From the NCBI RefSeq assembly GCF_007751035.1, contig NZ_CP036433.1, positions 3,887,001-3,951,000 on the forward strand: DNA of 64,000 nucleotides, given 5' to 3'. Below the pieces are notes generated by a model. The model was not told the origin of the DNA and did not search any database. It saw only the letters and a program-made list of their open reading frames with translations. The stretch comes from Lignipirellula cremea (GTDB lineage: Bacteria > Planctomycetota > Planctomycetia > Pirellulales > Pirellulaceae). This document shows, one piece after another, positions 46,644-55,814 of this stretch. The translations under genes and the position numbers were made by a program. The first letter of the stretch is position 1; each line of letters opens with the position of its first letter.

Positions 46644-47261
46644 TTACGCTTCGGCAGGGCCGTCGCTGTCCTCTTGTGGCGAACGTCCGTTCCGTAATTC
46701 GGTCGAAGACACATCCACCTGGAAGTCGCCCGGCGAGGTTTGTTCGCACAGATCGCGCAGCCGGTCCGGCAGATCCAGATTCTCCAAATGCAGCAGCCGC
46801 CCCGCCACCGATCGGGCGAACACGACGAAGCGACAACCGGCGCCGGCGAGCCTGGCAATCGCGTTCTGCAGGGCGAGCGCGTCGCCTCCGTAGTACCGCA
46901 CGTCGCCCGCCCGGGCGATGGTGTCGGCGCCGACCAGAAACCGTACTCCAGGAAAGAGAACCGCCTTTTCCACGAAGGTCGGCGCGGCGGTCACAAAAAC
47001 GGTCCGCCGGCGGAATTGCTGCAGCCGGCGTTCAATTTCCTCCGTCGTCAAACGCGGCTTGTCGACATTGACGACCGACAATTCAAACGCGGGCGATTCT
47101 CCCCAGCGGCGTTCGGCATAACGGGCCATCTCCAGATGCCCCTGATGTAGCGGGTTAAACGACCCCGGCAGCAGCAGCGACGGCGCACCTGCGGATGCAC
47201 CCGGGTGGGCGACCCATGGCGTCTGGCCGGCCAGCAGTTGGATCAGGCGGGGTTCCAGCAT
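46644..47261 (-). CDS. NadD-like nucleotidyltransferase
   Basis: 205 residues. The nucleotidyltransferase HxGH signature is present as GSFNPLHQGHLEMA, and VSSTELRNG stands for the ISSTEIR motif near the C-terminus. In NadD this fold transfers AMP from ATP to nicotinate mononucleotide. Identity as true NadD is uncertain: the region after the HxGH motif is divergent, the protein lacks the usual Lys/Trp pattern and a second copy elsewhere in the genome is likely. The stop lies 78 nt upstream of the sialidase start and the start lies 23 nt downstream of the MscS-channel stop. Confidence 0.72.
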   Translation of the reverse strand: MLEPRLIQLLAGQTPWVAHPGASAGAPSLLLPGSFNPLHQGHLEMARYAERRWGESPAFELSVVNVDKPRLTTEEIERRLQQFRRRTVFVTAAPTFVEKAVLFPGVRFLVGADTIARAGDVRYYGGDALALQNAIARLAGAGCRFVVFARSVAGRLLHLENLDLPDRLRDLCEQTSPGDFQVDVSSTELRNGRSPQEDSDGPAEA

Positions 47262-47284
47262 GGGCAGTCCGGCTGCGGGTGAGG

Positions 47285-50200
47285 CTAGCCGGCCTTGGAA
47301 GTGTTTCCATCCCCTGCCAGTTGGGCGCGTTCCACCGTGGAACGGATATGCAGGTCCCGCTGCGGGAAGGGAATGTCGATCTTGGCGTCGCGGAAGGCTC
47401 GTAAAATCTGGGCGTGCAGTTCATGCGTGACCGTCAAACGGTTTTCCAGATTTTCCAGAAACAACCGGGCGACCATCCGCAGGGAGCTGTCCATGAAGCC
47501 GTCAAACACCACGGTCGGCGACGGGTCTTTGAGTACCTCAGGGTGACGCCTCAATACACGCAGCAGCACCAGTCTGGCGTATTCCACATCGGTCGAATAG
47601 GAAACACCGACTTCGATCACCAGCCGATTGGTGCTGTCCGACAGCGTCCAGTTTAACAAACGGCCCGTAATGAATTCCTTGTTGGGGACGATCAGTTCTT
47701 TCCGGTCCCAGTCGCGAATGGTCGTGGCTCGCATGCGAATTCGCACTACCACGCCGGTTGTTTCGCCCACCGTCACCACATCGCCCACCCTGATCGGACG
47801 TTCCAGTAGCAGGATCAGGCCTGACACAAAGTTGGCAAAAATTTCCTGCAGACCAAAACCCAGACCGACCGTGACCGCGGCGATAAACCACTGCACGTTA
47901 AACCAGCTGAAACCAATCTGGTGGCAGGCGATCACGGCGCCCATGATGGAGAACAGATAGCGGGAAATCGTGGTAATGGCGAATCGAGCGCCCGGATCCA
48001 GCGGCATGCGATGGAGGACGGTCGTTTCCAGCAGGCTGGGCGCGGTTTTGGTGACCATAAACGTGACGGCGATGGTGATCGCAGCCAGCGCGGCGTTCCC
48101 CAGATTGATCGCCACGCCGTCGGCCCCTTTCCACAGGGAAATGGTTTCGACAAAGCGCAAAGCCGGCAGAACGTCGTTCCAGAGAATCCACATTAGCACC
48201 ACGACCGCCATCAGCGTGACGTTCCGCACCAGGCCGCGCTGCTCGGCATCGATCGCCGTCAGGTCGATATCTTCCGGGTTGACTACCTCAACATGCGACA
48301 GGGCGCTTTCCGCCAGTTCCGACGGCGCATTTTCCAGCGTGGCGGCCGCATGCCGGGCCTGCTCTTCCGCTTCGACAATCGCCAGTCGTCGACGGGCCAG
48401 CACCAGCCAGCGCACCACGGCCGCATGGGCGCACATCACGCCGTACAGCACGCAGAACGCACCAAAAATCCGTCCCGCCATTTGACTGGCCGTATACGAA
48501 TAGCCCATCGCCGTCAAAATGGCGAGGGTTGCCGGAATGGCCGCCGTAATCGCCAGCCAGACATAATACATACGGGCGAACCAGCTCTGCGACGACTGAC
48601 CCAGCGCGTCGCGAACCACCCGGCTGAAAGGACTTGCCAGCAGCGGCAGGCCGATCAACAACGCCACCATTCCAATCAGAAACAACACCCGGGCGACGGC
48701 CGCCTTTTCCAGGCTGACCAGGTCGTTTCGCAACATCAGAATGGCAAACGTCAGCGGCACCGCCATCCACAGCACCCAGCGAATCCGATGGTGGAACCGC
48801 AATACGCTGGCCTGCTCCCAGCCAAAATGGGCGATCGCCAGACCGCCCCGGCGGCACGTTTTGCGGATCGCATCCAGGGCGAACAGCAGCAACGATGTCT
48901 GGTAAAGCGATTCTCCAGCGGCCAGCCACAGCGTGGTCGCCGACTTCGACGACGACAGCATATTCCCCAACAGCAGCAGTACGCCTGGCCAAAGGGCGGC
49001 CCCCAGCAGCGTAAAAAAGATGCACTGCAGGGTGGGAGTGAAGGAGTAGTTCTTGTCTTCATCGAGCATCTGGTTGATGCCGTCGAGACGGGCCTTGATC
49101 CGACGTTCAACAAAAAAGATGCTGCCCACCAACAGCATGGCGGCCAGCAGCCAGCCCCAATGCGCCCAGATCACTTGCGACAGCGACTTCCACTCCTGGG
49201 CCAGGCGGTGCGGCGTTAGCCGACGAGAAACCGCCAGCCAGACACGCCCCAGATCATCCCGGTTGATCGGTTGCCGGTTGGGCACCCAGAGCACCTGCTC
49301 TTTAATAAAGGCCTCAAAGTTCTGGGTCAGTCGCAGCAGATCCGTTTCCAGGGTGTCAAGTTCCACCAGGCGGCGGAAGTACAGGTCGTTATCCTGCTGC
49401 AGCTGGCCAATGTAATCCTGGCGATTGGCGACCAGCGTTTCCACCGCTTGCTGCAGGGCCAGTTCGTCGGCTCCCGCCTCCAGGCTGGCCGAGTTGGCGG
49501 CGGCCTGGGCGGCAGCGGCAAACTGGGGAATTTCCGATTCCAGCTCTTCCAGGTTGTACGTTTCCACCTGTAGCTGGCCCATCAACTGCTGGCGTGCGCG
49601 GATACTGTTGCGATAGGCCTGGGGCGCCCCCAGCGAGGCCCGCTGTTTCTGCAGGACGAGTCCCATCGCGGTGTTGACGCCGCTTTGGGTCAGTCGTTTT
49701 TCGATCCGCTCAAAGTCCGTGCGAATCTGCCGCAGTTCGGCGTCGGTGACTTCAATCTGCTCGTTCAGTTCCTTGAGCGTCGTCGCCAGCGTTTCGCGAC
49801 GGGAAGCCAACTCGGAGTTCTGCTCGGCATAGGCGCGCAAGATTCGCCCCTGCACGGCGGCGGCCAGATCGGCGGCCGCCTTGGCTTCCAGGGCGGCCTG
49901 TTTCAGGCGCGCCGCGTCGATCGCTTCGCGCAACAGTTTGACGTTATGCGTCAGGCGCTGCACTTCCCGGGTGGCAAGTCGTCGTTCCAGCGCTCGCAAT
50001 TCCGCGGTCGCTCCAAAGGTCTGGCGTTCAGCGGCCAGCGTATCCGCTTCGGCCTGCAGGGCCGCTTTTTCGGCCAGCAAGCTTTTCCGTTTGGCCAGGG
50101 AAGCAGGAGTGTCGCCGGGTGGGTCGGCCAGGATGGCGGTAATTTCCGCCTGCCGCTGGGTGATCGCCAGCAAACGTTCCGGAATCACCGTATTCAGCCG

Positions 50201-50674
50201 ATCTTCCGCTTTGGGAGCCGCCTCCCGCTTGGCGATTTCTTCCTCTTTCACCCGCAGGGCGGCCTCCTGCTCCAGCAACATTTGCTGCTGGGCGGCGCGA
50301 TCCAGCTGGGAAAAATCCAAAGGCACATCAGCGCTGTCCAGTTTTTTCTGCGTCTCTTCGATCGTTTTTGGGGCGTTCTCCGCCGCCGATTTGAAAGCGT
50401 CCGCCCGGGCCTGCCAGTCCTGCCGGGACTTCAGGAACTCCAAGGTCTTCTGGTACGCTTCGTTCAACCGCACGCGGTCCTCTTCGACCACCTGGGTATC
50501 GTTCTGCAGGCGCTGTTGCGCCTGCTCGATCTCGTCCCGGGTGGGAGGAAGCTCTTGCGGCAGGGCGGGGGTTGGGGGCTGGGCCGATAACGATCCGCTG
50601 CCCAGAATGGCAACGCTAGCGACCACGAAAAGGGCGGCAAGCAAACGGCAGGTCGCCGCAGACGTGCGTCTCAT
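47285..50674 (-). CDS. Large mechanosensitive channel of the MscS/MscK family
   Basis: 1129 residues. A signal peptide ([21 protein letters not shown]) is followed by a long periplasmic coiled coil rich in Gln, Ala and Leu (about 45-480). Then come ten or so membrane segments (about 560-900) and the MscS pore and beta domain (about 930-1110), with the pore-lining helix [23 protein letters not shown] and the downstream [10 protein letters not shown]. Such large channels (MscK-like) gate in response to membrane tension, some with ion control. The start ATG (50672-50674) has AAGGAAG upstream; the 43-residue extension is not part of the family. Divergent from the RimK-like gene, with about 209 nt between them. 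Confidence 0.92.
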   Translation of the reverse strand: MRRTSAATCRLLAALFVVASVAILGSGSLSAQPPTPALPQELPPTRDEIEQAQQRLQNDTQVVEEDRVRLNEAYQKTLEFLKSRQDWQARADAFKSAAENAPKTIEETQKKLDSADVPLDFSQLDRAAQQQMLLEQEAALRVKEEEIAKREAAPKAEDRLNTVIPERLLAITQRQAEITAILADPPGDTPASLAKRKSLLAEKAALQAEADTLAAERQTFGATAELRALERRLATREVQRLTHNVKLLREAIDAARLKQAALEAKAAADLAAAVQGRILRAYAEQNSELASRRETLATTLKELNEQIEVTDAELRQIRTDFERIEKRLTQSGVNTAMGLVLQKQRASLGAPQAYRNSIRARQQLMGQLQVETYNLEELESEIPQFAAAAQAAANSASLEAGADELALQQAVETLVANRQDYIGQLQQDNDLYFRRLVELDTLETDLLRLTQNFEAFIKEQVLWVPNRQPINRDDLGRVWLAVSRRLTPHRLAQEWKSLSQVIWAHWGWLLAAMLLVGSIFFVERRIKARLDGINQMLDEDKNYSFTPTLQCIFFTLLGAALWPGVLLLLGNMLSSSKSATTLWLAAGESLYQTSLLLFALDAIRKTCRRGGLAIAHFGWEQASVLRFHHRIRWVLWMAVPLTFAILMLRNDLVSLEKAAVARVLFLIGMVALLIGLPLLASPFSRVVRDALGQSSQSWFARMYYVWLAITAAIPATLAILTAMGYSYTASQMAGRIFGAFCVLYGVMCAHAAVVRWLVLARRRLAIVEAEEQARHAAATLENAPSELAESALSHVEVVNPEDIDLTAIDAEQRGLVRNVTLMAVVVLMWILWNDVLPALRFVETISLWKGADGVAINLGNAALAAITIAVTFMVTKTAPSLLETTVLHRMPLDPGARFAITTISRYLFSIMGAVIACHQIGFSWFNVQWFIAAVTVGLGFGLQEIFANFVSGLILLLERPIRVGDVVTVGETTGVVVRIRMRATTIRDWDRKELIVPNKEFITGRLLNWTLSDSTNRLVIEVGVSYSTDVEYARLVLLRVLRRHPEVLKDPSPTVVFDGFMDSSLRMVARLFLENLENRLTVTHELHAQILRAFRDAKIDIPFPQRDLHIRSTVERAQLAGDGNTSKAG

Positions 50675-50883
50675 GGGAAATCTTCCTTGAACCGGTGGTC
50701 TGGGGGTGCGGGGTGCAGCATTCCGGTAAAAACTCTCTTTCCAAGAGAATTCCCTACCCGGTTGCGGTTGAAAACCTCCCCACACTCCCCGATCATAAAG
50801 CAACGGAAGAAAGTTACCAAGGCGAACCCGGGCTGCGAATTGAACACGTCGCCAAAAACAGCACTGATGGACTGGAAGTTTTC

Positions 50884-51789
50884 ATGAAAATTGCAATTTT
50901 ATCGAGAAATTCAAAGCTTTACTCGACGCAGCGTTTAAAAGAAGCCTGTGTTCAAAGGGGGCACGAGGCCCGCGTAATTGACTATTTACGCTGCTATATG
51001 GATATCACCAGCCATAACCCCAAGCTGATCTATCAGGGCGAACCGCTGGACGGCTACCATGCCGTGATCCCCCGCGTGGGAGCATCCCACACCTTCTACG
51101 GAACGGCTGTCGTACGCCAGTTCGAGATGATGAGCGTTTTTCCGACCAACGAGTCGACCGCCATCTCCCGATCTCGCGACAAACTCCGCTCCCTGCAGCT
51201 TCTCTCTCGCGATGGGATCGGCCTGCCCGTTACGGGCTTTGCCAATTCCACCAAGGATATCGATGGCCTGATTAACCTCGTCGGCGGGGCCCCGCTGGTG
51301 ATCAAGCTGCTGGAAGGAACCCAGGGCATCGGCGTGATCCTGGCCGAAACGCAAAAAGCGGCCCAGGCGGTCATCGAGGCGTTCCGCGGCCTGAACGCGA
51401 ATATCCTGGTGCAGGAGTTCATCAAAGAAGCCGGCGGTTCCGACATGCGCTGCTTCGTTGTCGGCGGCAAAGTCATCGCCGCCATGAAACGCCAGGGCCC
51501 GCCCGGCGAGTTCCGCTCCAACCTGCACCGCGGCGGTTCCTCTGAGAAAGTCAAATTGACCCCCGAAGAACGCAGCACGGCCGTTCGCTCCGCCAAAGCC
51601 ATGGGGCTCAATGTCGCGGGCGTTGATATCCTGCGATCCAATCATGGCCCCGTCGTGATGGAAGTGAACTCCTCGCCCGGACTCGAAGGGATCGAGGCCG
51701 CCACCGGCATCGACGTCGCTGGCAAGATCGTCGAGTTCATCGAAAAGAACGCCGACGCCAAAAACACTCGCGACAAAGGGAAAGGCTAA
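50884..51789 (+). CDS. RimK-like ATP-grasp alpha-L-glutamate ligase
   Basis: 301 residues, the length of RimK. It starts [18 protein letters not shown], has the RimK-type [22 protein letters not shown]-grasp stretches ([35 protein letters not shown]) and the metal-binding [15 protein letters not shown]. RimK adds glutamates to ribosomal protein S6; many relatives make poly-glutamate or glutamyl peptides. The start ATG at 50884 is chosen by homology, since upstream frame (from 50695) overlaps the MscS promoter region. Convergent with the UPF0173 gene. Confidence 0.9.
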   Translation: MKIAILSRNSKLYSTQRLKEACVQRGHEARVIDYLRCYMDITSHNPKLIYQGEPLDGYHAVIPRVGASHTFYGTAVVRQFEMMSVFPTNESTAISRSRDKLRSLQLLSRDGIGLPVTGFANSTKDIDGLINLVGGAPLVIKLLEGTQGIGVILAETQKAAQAVIEAFRGLNANILVQEFIKEAGGSDMRCFVVGGKVIAAMKRQGPPGEFRSNLHRGGSSEKVKLTPEERSTAVRSAKAMGLNVAGVDILRSNHGPVVMEVNSSPGLEGIEAATGIDVAGKIVEFIEKNADAKNTRDKGKG

Positions 51790-51842
51790 CCCCCTTCCCG
51801 GCTGACAGCGATAGCGGGAAAATAATCCCATTCGCTTTGGCG

Positions 51843-52529
51843 CTACAGGTCAATCGTATCACCGACCGCCAGGACCAGCGGTTCGGCGGACGTCTGGGTG
51901 CGCACCTGTTCGGCCCAGGCGGACGCATCCTGCTCGATCGGCGGCCATGTGTTGTAGTGGGCCGGCGCCACGCGCTTCGGCCGCAACAGCCGGATCGCTT
52001 CGATGCTGTCGGCGGGACCCATCGTAAACAGGTCGCCAATCGGCAGCACGGCCAGGTCCAGCCCTCTGGCGCCGATCAGTTGCATATCGCCAAAAAGGGC
52101 CGTATCGCAAGCGAAGTAGACTTTCCGCCCCTCAAGCGTCAGCACAAAACCGGCTGGATTTCCGCCGTACGATCCGTCGGGCAATTGGGAACTGTGATGC
52201 GCGATCGTCATTTCCACCCTGCCAAACGGCATTTCGACGCCGCCTCCCAGATTCATTCCCAGCGTATCTTTCACCTGGTGCTGCTGTTCCAGCCAGCTGG
52301 CGACTTCATATGCCGCGATCACCTTGGCCCCAGTGCGCTGGGCGATCCCGGCCACATCGGCGATATGGTCAAAGTGTCCATGCGAAACCAGAATAAAATC
52401 GGCTGCGATCTCGTCCGCTTTTGCTTGCGCCACGGGCGAGTCCGTCAAAAACGGATCCAGCAGGATTGCGGCGCCGCCGGAGGCGATCGACCAGCCGCCA
52501 TGTCCCAGCCAGGTCAAAGTCGTTGTCAT
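51843..52529 (-). CDS. UPF0173 metal-dependent hydrolase (metallo-beta-lactamase fold)
   Basis: 228 residues, close to the family's usual length. MTTTLTWLGHGGWSI is the first strand of the fold; the metal motif HxHxDH is present as VSHGHFDH, followed by ACDTALFGDM and the later PAHYNT. These proteins are widespread, cytosolic, and of unknown substrate. Standing 53 nt from the RimK-like gene, to which it is convergent, it has its own start at ATG (52527-52529). Confidence 0.92.
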   Translation of the reverse strand: MTTTLTWLGHGGWSIASGGAAILLDPFLTDSPVAQAKADEIAADFILVSHGHFDHIADVAGIAQRTGAKVIAAYEVASWLEQQHQVKDTLGMNLGGGVEMPFGRVEMTIAHHSSQLPDGSYGGNPAGFVLTLEGRKVYFACDTALFGDMQLIGARGLDLAVLPIGDLFTMGPADSIEAIRLLRPKRVAPAHYNTWPPIEQDASAWAEQVRTQTSAEPLVLAVGDTIDL

Positions 52530-52677
52530 GGTTGCCGTACCATTTCAAAAAGAAAGAAGATCGGGAGTTAGTTCTGCTGCGAATGAGCCAGCAGACGTCG
52601 AAAGTCGCCACACGTCTCGCGAAGGCACGCGGCACCTTGCAGAGCAAAAGACGACCGCCTGTCCGGGGCTTTCAATT

Positions 52678-53934
52678 CTAAACGTTCAAGGCGCCGCCCA
52701 GCAGTTCGATCAGGCGGTCCACTTCGTCGGTCGTGTTGTAATGCACCAGGCCGATTCTCACCATCCCTTCGGGTTCCAGCCCCAATGATTCCGTCAGCTG
52801 CAGGGCATAGTAATTGCCATGCCAGACGAATACGCCGTGGTTGCCCAGCGCCGTCGCCAGCTGGGTAGCGGTCAGGCGGCTGTGGGTAATGGAGATGGTC
52901 GGCAATCGCTCGTCCATTCGGGCCGGATCGGTCAGCCCCCAGACGGTGATCTCGTCAATGCTTTCCAGCCCCTGGAGCAGACGCTCCAGCAACCCCCGTT
53001 CATAGGCGGCGATCCCGGTGAACGCCGACGCCAGCGCGTGGCGCCGGTCTAGTGAATCATCGCTGGCCAGCGTCCGCCCGATCTCGGCCAGATAGTCGAC
53101 CGCCGCCAGCACGCCGGCCAGGCACTCGTGGTTCTGCGTGCCCGTCATCCATTTGCCAGGCAGCTCATCCGGCGCCGGCCGCAACTTATAGGCGGCCGTC
53201 TGTTCCAGCAGCTCCCGTCGGCCCCACAGCACGCCGATATGCGGCCCAAAAAACTTGTACGCGGAACAGGCCAGAAAATCGCAGCCCAGCGCCGCTACAT
53301 CCAGCAAGGCATGCGGCGCATAATGCACGGCGTCGGCGTACACGAGTGCGTTCTGCTGATGGGCTGCGTCCGCCATCGCTCGCACCGGGTTGATCGTTCC
53401 TACGCTATTGCTCGCACAGCCGACCGCGACCAGACGGGTGCGCTCGTTCAGCTGGGAATAGTAGCTGTCCAGGTCAAGCGTACAGGTCGCCGGATCGACT
53501 TCCACATACCGCACGACCGCCCCGACGTCGGCCGCCGCCAGCACCCAGGGAGAAACGTTCGCATCGTGATCCAGCCGGGTGACGATCACCTCGTCGCCCG
53601 CTTTCCAGGTGCGGGAGAGCGCCCGCGACATGGCGAAGGTCAGCGTCGTCATGTTGGGGCCGAAAACGATCTGATCGGGATCGGCGGACCCGACAAAATC
53701 CGCCATCGCCTGGTGCGTGCGGTCCAGGATCGCGTCGCTCTCGCGGCTGGAAGCGAAAAGCCCGCCATGGTTGGCGTTGTGATGGGCCAGGTAATCGCTA
53801 ATCGCTTCGATCACGCGCTGCGGAACCTGGGTTCCTGCCGGACCGTCAAAGTAGATCGCCCGATCTTTCCCCACCTGACGCGACAAAGCAGGAAACTGGC
53901 GACGGCAAGCGCGCGCCATTTCATCCGTATACAT
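52678..53934 (-). CDS. Class V aminotransferase, cysteine-desulfurase-like (TIGR01976 type)
   Basis: 418 residues. The fold-type I pattern is seen: IYFDGPAGTQVP near the N-terminus, DHDANVSPW, YADAVHYAPH (Asp for PLP) and the PLP lysine in ACSAYKFFGPHIG. It fits the cysteine desulfurase-like family of uncertain function (TIGR01976) better than NifS/IscS, because there is no SufE/SufU-type cysteine loop near the C-terminus that is clear to me. Likely cytosolic. It lies upstream of the UPF0173 gene with 148 nt between them. Confidence 0.87.
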   Translation of the reverse strand: MYTDEMARACRRQFPALSRQVGKDRAIYFDGPAGTQVPQRVIEAISDYLAHHNANHGGLFASSRESDAILDRTHQAMADFVGSADPDQIVFGPNMTTLTFAMSRALSRTWKAGDEVIVTRLDHDANVSPWVLAAADVGAVVRYVEVDPATCTLDLDSYYSQLNERTRLVAVGCASNSVGTINPVRAMADAAHQQNALVYADAVHYAPHALLDVAALGCDFLACSAYKFFGPHIGVLWGRRELLEQTAAYKLRPAPDELPGKWMTGTQNHECLAGVLAAVDYLAEIGRTLASDDSLDRRHALASAFTGIAAYERGLLERLLQGLESIDEITVWGLTDPARMDERLPTISITHSRLTATQLATALGNHGVFVWHGNYYALQLTESLGLEPEGMVRIGLVHYNTTDEVDRLIELLGGALNV

Positions 53935-54353
53935 AACAATTCCCGGGGTTGAAGAGAGCCGCTAAGAAACGGCCGGCGCGCTGCACACCCATTTATTTTA
54001 GAGTGCCCGTACCGCGAAGGAAATCAGCCTGCTTTGTCAGAAAGACGAACGCCCCCTTCCGCTCTCCTGTAGCTGAACTCGCCAAAATTTGGACGCCGCT
54101 TCTTTCGCCCAGAACGCTCACGCCAAAGTCTGGCGACTTCGGCTACGTGCTGGTGCAACGCGCAGCGGCCGCGTGACCGGTTCCAGCGGCGCAGGCCGCA
54201 TATCTTTTGCGACCTCCCTTTCTTCGCGACGACTCATTCCCGGCGCCCTCGTGCGTCGAAGCTAAGGAGGCGGCCGTAATCGCGCGGTCCCCAGTCGAGC
54301 TTCCCAGCGCCGCCCCGCTGGATCAGATTCCCCTTAATACAGGTCCGCAAGCA
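53935..54353. other. Divergent intergenic region upstream of tssK
   Basis: About 419 nt between the class V aminotransferase and tssK. It holds the inverted repeat at 54069-54146. A plus-strand frame at 53949-54176 encodes part of that repeat and is Arg/Pro-rich, so I do not count it as a gene. Confidence 0.55.
54069..54146. repeat. Imperfect inverted repeat with 24-bp arms
   Basis: Arms 54069-54092 and 54123-54146 match in 20 of 24 positions as reverse complements (core GTAGC..AA.TCGCCA...TTTGG), separated by 30 nt. It could fold into a long stem or be the ends of a miniature mobile or REP-like element. It lies about 200 nt before tssK. Confidence 0.65.
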
Positions 54354-55766
54354 ATGACGGCAGCCGCAGTTCATTGGCACGAAGGCATGTTCCTCCGTCC
54401 GCAGCATTTCCAGGCGGGCCAGCGAAACCTGGCCCACATGGCCGCCCGCAACGCCAAGTGGGATCAGCACTACAACTGGGGCTTGCGCTCGATTGAGATC
54501 GATACCGACGCTCTGTCGAACTATCGCTTTCTCGTCCGTTCCCTCCAGGCGCGGCTTCGCGACGGCATGACCGTGTCCATCCCCGACGACGGCGTGCTTC
54601 CGGACTTCGACCTGAAAGACGCCATCGCCGGCAAGCAGCACGTTACCATTTACCTGGCCGTACCCCTGCTGCAGTTGACCCGGGCCAACATCAACCGGAG
54701 CGACGCCGTCGACGATGTCCGCTACACGGTCGCCACGCAGGAACTCGAAGACGAAAACACCGGCCTGAATCCCCAGCCCATCCAGGTCCGCCTGACCAAC
54801 TTCAAGCTGCTGGCCGCCGGCCACGACCAGGCAGGTTATGAAACCCTGCCCCTGGCCCGTATCAAACGGGCCGACCGCGCCGAAGCCACGCCGGAGCTTG
54901 ATGAAAGCTACATCCCGCCGCTTCTGGCCTGCGACGCCTGGAAGCCGCTGGAAACGGGCCTGCTGCAGCAGATCTACGACCGCATCGGCAAGAAGGTCGA
55001 GTTCCTGTCGTCGCAGATTACCTCCCGCGGCATCACCTTTGACAGCGCCGGCCAGGGCGACCAGCGTCTGTTTGAGCAGCTTCGTGTGATGAACGAAACG
55101 TTCGCCCCCCTGGGCGTGCGCTGTTTCGCCCAGGGACAGCACCCGTTCGACATGTACCTGGAACTGTCCCGGCTGGTCGGGCAACTGGCCATTTTTGGGG
55201 CCCAGCGACGACCGCCCCAGCTGCCGCGTTACGATCACGACGATTTGGGCGCCTGCTTCTGGCGGATCAAACAGCAGGTTGACGCCTTGCTGGATATCGT
55301 GGTCGAGCCGGAGTACAAGGAACGTCCGTTCGTCGGCGCCGGGATGCGACTGCAGGTCGCCCTGGAATCCTCCTGGCTGGAAGGCAATCGCCGGATCTTC
55401 CTCGGGGTGCAAAGCCCGCAGTCGGCTGAGGATTGCAACCGCCTGTTGACCCGCGGCCTGGATATGAAGATCGGCAGTTCCGATCGGGTGGACGAAATCT
55501 TCCGCCAGGGACGCGCCGGACTGCGGTTCTCGTACTGCAGCCACCCGCCGCGATCGCTGCCGTCGCTGCCGGGCCTGACCTACTTCCAGATCGAGCGGGA
55601 AGCAAACACCGAATGGGACCAGGTCGAACGGTCCCTGTCGCTGGCGGTGCGGCTGAACGAGAACCTGATCGTCAGCAACATTCAGGGTCAGCGCGCCCTG
55701 ACGATCCGCGTTGGCGGTCAAACGACGTCCCTGCAGTTCACGCTCTATGTGACGTCCGAGCAGTAA
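54354..55766 (+). CDS. tssK: TssK, type VI secretion baseplate protein
   Basis: 470 residues; typical TssK proteins have about 440-450. The conserved N-terminus VHWHEGMFLRPQHFQ is nearly exact, and the middle has LFEQLRVMNETFAPLGVRCF and the later SPQSAEDCNRLL and RVDEIF stretches. TssK trimers link the baseplate to the membrane complex through TssJ/TssL/TssM. In most genomes tssK sits beside tssL, tssM or tssJ; here none is near (an Lhr helicase and an aminotransferase flank it), so the T6SS must be assembled from scattered loci. The start ATG at 54354 keeps the conserved N-terminus; the frame extends to 54207 without similarity. Confidence 0.9.
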   Translation: MTAAAVHWHEGMFLRPQHFQAGQRNLAHMAARNAKWDQHYNWGLRSIEIDTDALSNYRFLVRSLQARLRDGMTVSIPDDGVLPDFDLKDAIAGKQHVTIYLAVPLLQLTRANINRSDAVDDVRYTVATQELEDENTGLNPQPIQVRLTNFKLLAAGHDQAGYETLPLARIKRADRAEATPELDESYIPPLLACDAWKPLETGLLQQIYDRIGKKVEFLSSQITSRGITFDSAGQGDQRLFEQLRVMNETFAPLGVRCFAQGQHPFDMYLELSRLVGQLAIFGAQRRPPQLPRYDHDDLGACFWRIKQQVDALLDIVVEPEYKERPFVGAGMRLQVALESSWLEGNRRIFLGVQSPQSAEDCNRLLTRGLDMKIGSSDRVDEIFRQGRAGLRFSYCSHPPRSLPSLPGLTYFQIEREANTEWDQVERSLSLAVRLNENLIVSNIQGQRALTIRVGGQTTSLQFTLYVTSEQ

Positions 55767-55814
55767 ACGCAGCCGGCCGGGGAGTGGCGCTATCGCCCGG
55801 CGACAGGCAGCGAC

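Noticed and set aside
51795..51820. Possible terminator between the RimK-like and UPF0173 genes
   Set aside because: Only a six-base stem (TTCCCG/CGGGAA) with a 14-base loop and no U-tract; too weak to call.
53949..54176. Possible 75-residue gene before tssK
   Set aside because: Its C-terminal part is encoded by the inverted repeat and it lacks a ribosome site and family.
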